Shown: one piece after another, positions 25,573-32,117 of the stretch | Numbering within the stretch: the first letter of the stretch is position 1 | Layout of the letters: each line of letters starts with the position of its first letter | Source: Candidatus Rifleibacteriota bacterium | GTDB taxonomy: Bacteria > Muiribacteriota > Ozemobacteria > Ozemobacterales > Ozemobacteraceae | DNA: 64,000 bases | Reading direction: 5' to 3' | NCBI GenBank assembly: GCA_905236675.1 | Contig: CAJOND010000001.1 | Span: 164,839-228,838, forward strand | Notes under the pieces: generated by a model | The model's input: the letters and a program-made list of their open reading frames with translations, nothing else | Database searches by the model: none | Told to the model about the DNA's origin: nothing | Translations under genes and position numbers: made by a program

Positions 25573-25843
25573 ATGAAATATACAGAATGGGAAGAATTAA
25601 GAGAAGAGCTTTTTACTCGAGAAGAAATTGATTCTCAAAACATTAGAACTGATTATCTTTGCAAGATAATAGAAACAAGAAAAGAAAGCAGCAAAGAACG
25701 AAAAACTTTTGAAAGTAAAGATTGAATACTTTGCTAATCTTTTAATGTTTGAACTCAATTCAAAAGTTATACAGAAAGCTTTAGAAATATCCGATAATAA
25801 TTATAAGAGAATATACTCTTTGGCATTGAAGCTAGCAGAATGA
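25573..25843 (+). pseudogene. Truncated antitoxin copy fused to a frameshifted tail
   Basis: ATG 25573 opens KYTEWEELREELFTREEI, a near copy of the antitoxin start at 24695, but stops at 25725 after 50 codons, before the helix-turn-helix. The +1 frame then continues to 25843 with KNEKLLKVKIEYFANLLMFE and KALEISDNNYKRIYSLALKLAE, which looks like the end of another small helical protein. One frameshift would join both parts. Either a broken antitoxin or a fusion of two relics, 100 bp before the right attachment repeat. Confidence 0.65.
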
Positions 25844-25943
25844 CAAATTAAAACAAAAGTCTTTTTGTGTGGTGTATAGTATGGTGTAAACACTTTAAGA
25901 AGTAGTTAAAGCTCTGATTAGATTAGAGTTTTAATAGGCTTAA

Positions 25944-25974
25944 TCGAATCCGAGCGGGCCTATTTTTTATTTTA
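25944..25974 (+). repeat. Right attachment-site repeat (attR)
   Basis: Exact 31-base copy of 15031-15061. No tRNA 5' part precedes it, so it is a fragment left by integration. Genes to the right (from 25993) resume ordinary content. Confidence 0.9.
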
Positions 25975-25992
25975 AAAACATTGAAAATATCT

Positions 25993-26910
25993 CTATTTAA
26001 TTAACGGTGTTCCGCATTTTTTGCACTGATTTCTATTTATGGAAGTAACAGCCGAACAAAATGGACATAAAATTTCCGTGTCGTTTGTTTTATCGTATTT
26101 TTCGTAATAATCTAAAGAAGGATGGAATCTAATTCTTTCTCCGACATTGAAATGACTGTAGTAATAGCTGTTTTTACTGGGTTCTTCTATAGAATCAGAA
26201 TCACCAGAATCTTTCCTGATTCTTAAAACAAATACCTCGTAAGTGGTAGTATGGCCTTTATTAGAACGTTCTCGTATTTCACTGTCTTTATATGTTATCT
26301 CTCCATCCCATGGTTTTCCATAAGCTTTTTTTAGAAAAACAATTACATATATTAATACAAAAAAGGTTGAAAGAAAGGAACCATATCTAATGGCATCCGT
26401 TATTTCAAAGTCAGGAGTAGAATAACTGTAAAAAATTAATAAAACTATTGGTAATGGGATAACGAATAGACTTATAAAAAAGATTTTTAAATTATAAAGT
26501 TTATGTTTGGTAATAAATTTTGGGGTAGAAATTACTGTGGAATAACCTATTCTAGACACCTTCTTTTTAGCTGGTAGACTGTCTGATTTTATATTAATAT
26601 CTGTCTTTTTTGTATCTTTTTTTGTATTAATTTTTACAGTATCACCAGCAATGGAATTTGGGTTAGCTGTGGCATAAAGTGTTTCAGAATCATTTTGAAT
26701 ACTATTATTGTCTTTATGAAAAGATTCTTTTTGTTCTTCTATAATATTGTTTGTTGATGGGGAAACGTTCTTGGCAGGTAATTCTTTATTCGTGGTTGAA
26801 GATTCATCTGATGGACTGAAAAGATCAGAAATAATTGGCATTTTTTTCCCACATTTACCACAAAAGGTTGTTCCTTCTTTATTGTTAGAACCACAATGAG
26901 GGCAGATCAT
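25993..26910 (-). CDS. Zinc-ribbon membrane protein, unknown function
   Basis: 305 aa. N-terminal zinc ribbon (CPHCGSNN...CGKCGKKM), a Ser/Asn/Lys-rich linker (about 30-125), two transmembrane helices (about 135-160 and 180-200), a soluble basic domain with YEVFVLRIRKDSG, and a C-terminal second zinc ribbon (CPFCSAVTSI...CKKCGTPLIK). Both ribbons have intact CxxC pairs. The 'zinc ribbon plus linker plus membrane' design is common in bacteria without known function. GGAG lies upstream of the ATG. It lies just outside the island. Confidence 0.75.
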   Translation of the reverse strand: MICPHCGSNNKEGTTFCGKCGKKMPIISDLFSPSDESSTTNKELPAKNVSPSTNNIIEEQKESFHKDNNSIQNDSETLYATANPNSIAGDTVKINTKKDTKKTDINIKSDSLPAKKKVSRIGYSTVISTPKFITKHKLYNLKIFFISLFVIPLPIVLLIFYSYSTPDFEITDAIRYGSFLSTFFVLIYVIVFLKKAYGKPWDGEITYKDSEIRERSNKGHTTTYEVFVLRIRKDSGDSDSIEEPSKNSYYYSHFNVGERIRFHPSLDYYEKYDKTNDTEILCPFCSAVTSINRNQCKKCGTPLIK

Positions 26911-26996
26911 CTTAATCTCCTTAGCCTACCTAATCTATAATTCAGAATAATATATTTTTTTTACTTTAACAATATATTAATCTTTCAAGGCAAATT

Positions 26997-27025
26997 TAGA
27001 CATAATTCACTTTGTGTGATATTAT
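26997..27025 (+). promoter_or_regulatory. Probable promoter of trmJ
   Basis: TAGACA (26997-27002), 17-base spacer, TATTAT (27020-27025). Confidence 0.45.
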
Positions 27026-27089
27026 GCAGGAAAGCAAAAACCAATTACAATAACAATACAATACTAGCAAATACTTATGGAGCAATACC

Positions 27090-27878
27090 GTGACTGACAG
27101 AAACTTTCCTGAACCAGTGGCAAATCCGCTGTTAGATAATATTAGAATTGTTCTGGTTGAACCACAGGGACCATTAAATATAGGCTCAACCTGTCGTGCC
27201 ATGAATAACTTTGGTCTGCATAATCTTTGTTTAGTCAGACCTGGCTGTGAACTAGATACAGATGCTTTTAAAATGGCAATGCATTCCCAGGATTTATTAG
27301 AAAAGGCAAAAGTTTATCAGACTATTCCTGAAGCTATAGAAGGTTCTGTTCTGGTTTTAGGCACCGCAAACCGACGTGGGGAATATCATGAACCCAATTA
27401 CACTGTTCAAGAGGGGTTGCAACGCATTGAAAAAGTTCTTTCAAAGGGACCTGTTTCTATTTTATTTGGAAGAGAAGAATGGGGGCTTACAAAAGATGAT
27501 TTGCAACATTGTATGGGCTGTATGAGAGTTGTTACTGATACTGCCTGCACTTCCTTGAATTTATCACAAGCAGTTTTGTTGATAGCTTATGAGTTATTCC
27601 AAAAATTCGGGAATCCTGTTCCATTACCAAAAGCACAGGCTGATGACCCATTAGAACAGCCAGCAACAACAGATGAACTAGCTAGACTTTATAACCATAT
27701 GAAAAAAGTTCTAAGTGCCTGTGAATTTTTGCCATTAGTTAATCCTGATGAACTTTTTCAGGTTTTGAGGGCTTTTTTCCATCGCTCGTCACCAACTTCT
27801 CGCGAAATAAATATTCTTATGGGTATTTTTTCCAATCTCAATGGGTTTATGAAAAAGTATGTGAGAGGGAAGAAGTAA
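27090..27878 (+). CDS. trmJ: tRNA (cytidine/uridine-32-2'-O)-methyltransferase
   Basis: 262 aa SPOUT-fold enzyme methylating the 2'-OH of nucleotide 32 in several tRNAs. Motif 1 PLNIGSTCRAMNNFGL, motif 2 ILFGREEWGLTKDDL and motif 3 SLNLSQAVLLIAYEL are all intact and form the knotted SAM site. The C-terminal extension (about 185-262, TTDELARLYNHMKKVL) is the TrmJ tail needed for tRNA contact. GTG start at 27090 with GGAG 7 bases upstream. Confidence 0.92.
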   Translation: MTDRNFPEPVANPLLDNIRIVLVEPQGPLNIGSTCRAMNNFGLHNLCLVRPGCELDTDAFKMAMHSQDLLEKAKVYQTIPEAIEGSVLVLGTANRRGEYHEPNYTVQEGLQRIEKVLSKGPVSILFGREEWGLTKDDLQHCMGCMRVVTDTACTSLNLSQAVLLIAYELFQKFGNPVPLPKAQADDPLEQPATTDELARLYNHMKKVLSACEFLPLVNPDELFQVLRAFFHRSSPTSREINILMGIFSNLNGFMKKYVRGKK

Positions 27879-27998
27879 CCTAATGAATTAATCTAGTTTT
27901 TAATAAATAAATATAAAAATTTGAATCTATTTGATGTAGACATAAAATTACACCCTTTTTAATGGTAGTATCACTAAAATATTGCTGAAGGATTATTT

Positions 27999-28175
27999 CT
28001 AAAGCTTCCCCTTGAGGGGAAGTGGTTCCGTAGGAACCGAAAGGGTGACTTAATCAGAGTCAACCATAGTTCTTTGATTAACAATACATTATCACTAAAC
28101 AAAGTTTGCTCTAGTTCGGTCACCACTCCGTCAGCCTTACAGGCTGCCACCTCTCCTCAAGGAGAGGCCTTAGGA
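27999..28175. repeat. MITE-like inverted repeat pair
   Basis: Left arm at about 28000-28053: TTCCCCTTGAGGGGAA, TTCC-GTA-GGAA and GGGTGACTTAA. Right arm at about 28112-28173 is the related reverse complement (TCCTTGAGGAGAGG, CAGCCTGTAAGGCTG, GTGGTGACCGA), with 58 bases between. The arms match in layout but vary inside the hairpins. It occupies most of the 373-bp gap between trmJ and coaD (27879-28251); the remainder shows nothing else. No open frame inside. Confidence 0.7.
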
Positions 28176-28251
28176 CAAATCTCATTTCAAAGAATATAAT
28201 AAATGTAACTAATTGGTTAACTTCTACAGTAGAGAGGCTTTTATTATTTAA

Positions 28252-28731
28252 TTACTTTGTCATTCGTTTTTTTAGTTTTTCAGCGATTAAAGGCGTAACT
28301 AATTCATTAATATTACCACCGTAGTAAGCTATTTCTTTTACTACACTGGAACTTAAAAATGAATATTTTGGCTGAGACATTAAAAAAACCGTTTCGACCT
28401 TATGATTGAGATGATAATTTGCAGCAAACATCTGAACTTCATATTCATAGTCAGAAACAGCTCTTAAGCCTCTTATTACTGCTGTTGCACCAACCTTATC
28501 ACAAAAATCAACCAGCAGGCCATTGAAATGCATAACTCTCACATTCTCTAAGTCCTGAATAGCTTCGTTTATCATGTCTACACGTTCTTCAGGAGAAAAA
28601 AGGCATTTCTTGTTATTGTTTACGAGAACTCCAACTATTAAATGATCAAATAGAGACGCTGCACGTTTTAAAATATCTAAATGACCATTTGTCATAGGGT
28701 CGAAAGAACCAGGATAAACTGCTATTTTCAT
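28252..28731 (-). CDS. coaD: Phosphopantetheine adenylyltransferase
   Basis: 159 aa, fourth step of coenzyme A synthesis (4'-phosphopantetheine + ATP to dephospho-CoA). Nucleotidyltransferase motif YPGSFDPMTNGHLDIL with the TxGH-type NGH, plus RGLRAVSDYEYE and the SFLSSSVVKEIA motif near the end. Its ATG shares one base with the TGA of maf upstream (TGATG), so the two genes are translationally coupled. Length normal. Confidence 0.95.
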   Translation of the reverse strand: MKIAVYPGSFDPMTNGHLDILKRAASLFDHLIVGVLVNNNKKCLFSPEERVDMINEAIQDLENVRVMHFNGLLVDFCDKVGATAVIRGLRAVSDYEYEVQMFAANYHLNHKVETVFLMSQPKYSFLSSSVVKEIAYYGGNINELVTPLIAEKLKKRMTK

Positions 28732-29351
28732 CAGTTTTTCCCCTCAAGTTTCATAAAATCAATTAAATCGTAACCTGCTTCTTTCATTATTTTATCGAAA
28801 GCTACCACAGGGAAACCTACTACGTTAAAGTAACAACCTTCTATTTTTTCAACAAAAAGGGCAGCGTGGCCCTGAATACCATAAGCACCTGCTTTATCGT
28901 AAGGTTCATTGGTATTCAGATAGGTTTCTATATCTTTGTCTGTTAATTGTCTAAAATAAACATAAGTTATTTCAGAATGAGAAAAGATTTTTTGTTTTTC
29001 AACGTCAACCAAAGCAATACCAGAAATTACGCGATGCTTTTTCCCAGATAGTTCTCTTAACATTCTTTTGGCATCTGTTCTATCTTTGGGTTTACCAAGG
29101 ATTTCAGAACCGTCTACTACAATGGTATCTGCACCAATAATAAGACCTGTTTCAAGAGAATGTGAGGCATACATAGCTTTTAAACTTGCAAGTTTTGCTG
29201 ATTTTTCTTCTGGAACAAGATTTTCAACGTCTGAAATTTTTTCTTCATAAGGAGATTCTATATATTTGAATGGAATATGCAATCCATGAAGAATTTCATG
29301 GCGACGCGGTGACTTTGAAGCTAAATAAATCTGTGGCAATTGAACAGACAT
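28731..29351 (-). CDS. maf: Maf family nucleotide pyrophosphatase
   Basis: 206 aa. Maf signature LASKSPRRHEILHGL at the N-terminus, GADTIVVDG with KPKDRTDAKRML in the middle, and DKAGAYGIQGHAALFVEKIEG near the end. The family hydrolyses dTTP/UTP or related (modified) nucleotides to limit their incorporation. ATG 29351 is preferred to an in-frame TTG one codon upstream; AAAGG lies 11 bases before it. Overlaps coaD by one base. Confidence 0.92.
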   Translation of the reverse strand: MSVQLPQIYLASKSPRRHEILHGLHIPFKYIESPYEEKISDVENLVPEEKSAKLASLKAMYASHSLETGLIIGADTIVVDGSEILGKPKDRTDAKRMLRELSGKKHRVISGIALVDVEKQKIFSHSEITYVYFRQLTDKDIETYLNTNEPYDKAGAYGIQGHAALFVEKIEGCYFNVVGFPVVAFDKIMKEAGYDLIDFMKLEGKN

Positions 29352-29431
29352 CAATATAAAAACCTTTCCATTATCATAACTTTTTTATAATGTAAAAAAT
29401 CTATAAATAAGATATTGGTTTTAATATCTTA

Positions 29432-30883
29432 TTAAATAGTACTTTCTTCACCATTCAAAGTTAGATAAACATTTTTAACATCGAATTCTTTTTTGAATCT
29501 GTTGGCGAAGTCAACAACTTTAACGACCTGTTCGTTAAGCTGCCATTTAGCAGTGCAGCCAAAAATAATCTTGAAAGGCAATTCGTTACGCATAACGGTG
29601 CTGCTCAATGTTACATCTTTTATTCCAACAGCAAATTCTTTTAATCCGCTTTCTATCCAGCGTTCAGCAAGACTACTCTTAGCCATATCTCCAGCAAATG
29701 TAGGAAGTGCAAGACCAATCTTTTGATCGTAGAGTATTTCATTGGCAACTTTCACGCAAACTTTGCTTAAAACATGGTCGGGGTTGCTTTGTAAAGTTAA
29801 AGACCCATTTGGGTTAGGATCTCTAGCACCTTTGAATTCCGGTATAAATGGAAGTTCAAAAGAGGTTCTAGCTCGGTCTTTATCTGTTATTACACCTTCT
29901 TCTGTAGCAACAGAAGTGTTGTGATTGATTCCATAAACGACTTTATCTGGAGAAACGTTCCATTCTCTTCTTGTTTTATCGAAGTAATCCATTAAACCAG
30001 CGACAGAAACGTTTTTACTGGAAATCAAATATACTATTTTATTGCAGTTTTGAACTATTTCTTTGGTTACTTTTGTAAACATTGAGCTAGAGTCAACAAC
30101 AATGTATTTGTAGTTTTCCATTACAGTCGACATTAGGGAATAAGTGTGAAATTCTTTTAATCTGCAGTCTGTAATACCATTTTCTTGTGGTAGTATAGTA
30201 AGTAATCCGCAGGGGGATTTAACTACATATTTGCTAATATCGCCGATCTTTTCACGGGCAACCAATTCGTCAATGATTCTAGAACGTTCGCTAACAGAAA
30301 GCATTCTAGCAACTCTATCATCTCTAAGATTTGGGTCATAAAGCAAAACGTCTTCTTTAAGCGATTCTGCCATGGCAAGTGCAAGATTTCTTGCAAAAAG
30401 GCTTTTGCCGGAAGAGGTGTCTGGTCCCATGACAGCAAATACATTGTGGCTTTTAATCTGGGCTGCACCAATATTGGTTTTAGAAAGACGATTGCACAGA
30501 GTTTTAATAATACTGATACAAACTCCATTATGAGTTTTAAGCAATTCATCAAAATCTGCTTTTTTTAGTCTTATAACTTCTGTTTCTGCTAAAGCAACTA
30601 CTGTAGCTGTTCTTGGACCAGCTGTAAGTAGTGCCATTTCTCCGAAGTATTCACCAAGTTTTAGATGTGTAAGGATTTTCTTTCCACCAGTGCCATCATC
30701 ACAATAAATTTGTACTATGCCAGATTTTATGATAAACATTGTGTCGGCTTGTTGGCCTTCTTTACATATAAAGGCATCTCTTGGGAAACATAGTACTTCA
30801 GCTTTTTGCTCAAGGTTTTTTAATTCTTCATCATTTAATTCAGAAAATAAAGAGACTCTCTTCAAGAAATCGGTTAAATTCAT
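29432..30883 (-). CDS. cNMP-binding domain fused to MinD/ParA-type ATPase
   Basis: 483 aa. Residues 1-135 are a CRP-type cyclic-nucleotide domain with the phosphate-binding cassette GEYFGEMALLTAGPRTATV (about 78-96). From about 148, a SIMIBI ATPase: variant P-loop GPDTSSGKS at 153-161, then LLYDPNLRDDRV, and VVDSSSMFTK as the switch II-like strand. This order matches Flp-pilus CpaE/MinD-like proteins, with the receiver domain replaced by a cNMP domain. No DNA-binding helix-turn-helix follows. The classic KGGxGK deviant Walker is replaced by PDTSSGK. ATG 30883 with GAGG 7 bases upstream is preferred over GTG 30889. Probable cyclic-nucleotide-regulated positioning or assembly ATPase. Confidence 0.8.
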   Translation of the reverse strand: MNLTDFLKRVSLFSELNDEELKNLEQKAEVLCFPRDAFICKEGQQADTMFIIKSGIVQIYCDDGTGGKKILTHLKLGEYFGEMALLTAGPRTATVVALAETEVIRLKKADFDELLKTHNGVCISIIKTLCNRLSKTNIGAAQIKSHNVFAVMGPDTSSGKSLFARNLALAMAESLKEDVLLYDPNLRDDRVARMLSVSERSRIIDELVAREKIGDISKYVVKSPCGLLTILPQENGITDCRLKEFHTYSLMSTVMENYKYIVVDSSSMFTKVTKEIVQNCNKIVYLISSKNVSVAGLMDYFDKTRREWNVSPDKVVYGINHNTSVATEEGVITDKDRARTSFELPFIPEFKGARDPNPNGSLTLQSNPDHVLSKVCVKVANEILYDQKIGLALPTFAGDMAKSSLAERWIESGLKEFAVGIKDVTLSSTVMRNELPFKIIFGCTAKWQLNEQVVKVVDFANRFKKEFDVKNVYLTLNGEESTI

Positions 30884-31020
30884 TATCACACCTCTTTTTT
30901 TTTGTGCATATAATACCTAAATTGTTCTATTTGGTCAAGGGGTAAGGCATTATGATTTAACCTTATAATAATAGAAAAAAATAAAAAAAATATTTTTTAG
31001 AAAAAAAATATTTAGACTAC

Positions 31021-31049
31021 TTGACGCTTGTTAATTAAATTAGTAAAAT
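31021..31049 (+). promoter_or_regulatory. Strong sigma-70-type promoter
   Basis: TTGACG (31021-31026), 17-base spacer, TAAAAT (31044-31049). It would give a leader of about 70 bases before the gene at 31125; the leader contains a short GGGT-ACAC-ACCC hairpin. Confidence 0.7.
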
Positions 31050-31124
31050 AAAAGTAAAGGTAAGGGTACACACCCAGAACCCAATCATAAGTTTAAATAA
31101 GTTTCATACTTGGGGGTATTTACA

Positions 31125-31970
31125 ATGAAAAGGGCTAAAGTTTTACTTTGCGTGGTTCTTTCATTACTCATGCTTGTAGACTACACAGTTTTCCAACCCG
31201 CTCCTGCTTACGGCAAGATTGACAAGAAAAGCGCTCTAATTGGTGGTGCTGTTGGCGTTGCTGCTGGTGCTGGTCTTGCTCTCGCTGCTCCGGCTATTGG
31301 TAGTGCACTTGCTGGTGCTGGTGGAATTGCTGGTATTGGTACTGCTATAGTTGGTGGTATTGCTGCTATTGGCGGCGGTGTTATAGGTGCAGTTTCTGCT
31401 TTTGCAGGTGCTATAGGAACAGCTATTAGTGCTGTAGGCGGATTTATTGCTGGTATCTTCACAAGTCCTCTCTTTATACCTGCTTTATTGGTTGTAGGTG
31501 CTTGTGTTGCTGGTTATTTCATTTACAAGAAATACAAAGAAAAGAAAGCAAAATCAGCTGCAGACGGTGAAGTTCTTCCTGAATCAGAATCAATCACTGT
31601 AACTCCTGGTGATTATGAAATGTCTAGTATAATTCCAGAAGGCGATACTAGTCCAGTCAGCGTAGATAACGTTGAAATTATAGCAATAAATGGTTCTGCA
31701 GATTCAGTAACAATTTCTGATGAAATTCCAGCTGAAACTACAGTTCAGAGTGCTGCTGTTCAGGCTGATGCTTCTGGTGAAGTTACAAAAACTGAAAGCA
31801 CTAGTTTAAAAGCTGCTGAAGCTCGCTATAGAACTGCTTATAACAAGTATACTAATCTTGTTACTAACAGCGGTGGAGCTAATAGTGATGACGTTAAAGC
31901 TGCTCTCAAAGAATATCAGGCTGCTTATAATGATTATGTAAATCTTAAAGCTTCTGGTGTTGCCGAATAA
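31125..31970 (+). CDS. Gly/Ala-rich exported membrane protein
   Basis: 281 aa. Signal peptide (MKRAKVLLCVVLSLLMLVDY... to about AYGK at 31). Then a long Gly/Ala/Ile stretch (about 38-135) full of GxxxG glycine-zipper spacing, ending in a transmembrane helix and a Lys-rich cytoplasm-type stop (KKYKEKKAK). After that a Ser/Glu/Thr domain (about 155-225) and a C-terminal alpha-helix rich in Ala and Tyr (AEARYRTAYNKYTNL and AALKEYQAAYNDYVNL, two similar units). ATG 31125 with GGGGG 8 bases before it; the in-frame TTG 31110 lacks one. Strong promoter and terminator suggest an abundant single-gene product. Family unknown. Confidence 0.7.
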   Translation: MKRAKVLLCVVLSLLMLVDYTVFQPAPAYGKIDKKSALIGGAVGVAAGAGLALAAPAIGSALAGAGGIAGIGTAIVGGIAAIGGGVIGAVSAFAGAIGTAISAVGGFIAGIFTSPLFIPALLVVGACVAGYFIYKKYKEKKAKSAADGEVLPESESITVTPGDYEMSSIIPEGDTSPVSVDNVEIIAINGSADSVTISDEIPAETTVQSAAVQADASGEVTKTESTSLKAAEARYRTAYNKYTNLVTNSGGANSDDVKAALKEYQAAYNDYVNLKASGVAE

Positions 31971-31993
31971 CCCCTAAATACGAAATATAGTAT

Positions 31994-32026
31994 GAGAATG
32001 CCACTCGAAAGAGTGGCATTTTTTTG
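31994..32026 (+). terminator. Intrinsic terminator
   Basis: AATGCCACTC-gaaa-GAGTGGCATT followed by seven T. Confidence 0.9.
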
Positions 32027-32117
32027 TGTTTTTTATTATAATACAGATTATTTTGTAGTATCTTAAATAGCGTAAATTAACGTTATTAATTTATTTCGAA
32101 ACAGGCTTTGTTAATTG

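Larger units (their letters stand above)
15031..25974 (+). mobile_element. 10.9-kb genomic island inserted at tRNA-Val
   Basis: Bounded by an exact 31-bp direct repeat: the left copy is the tRNA 3' end plus its trailing T-tract (15031-15061), the right copy an orphan piece (25944-25974). Flanking bases differ on both sides. Contents are typical accessory cargo: DUF4143 ATPase, DNA methyltransferase plus PLD-helicase, XRE regulator, HigBA-like toxin-antitoxin, DUF2442 pair and a truncated antitoxin. No tyrosine or serine recombinase, excisionase, relaxase or phage gene is recognisable, so the element is non-autonomous or has lost its integrase. The polarity (intact tRNA outside, fragment at the far end) is that of integrase-mediated insertion. 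Confidence 0.85.

Noticed and set aside
31056..31124. Leader of the Gly/Ala-rich protein gene as a riboswitch
   Set aside because: Contains only a short GGGT-ACAC-ACCC hairpin; no match to a known riboswitch core that I can see.
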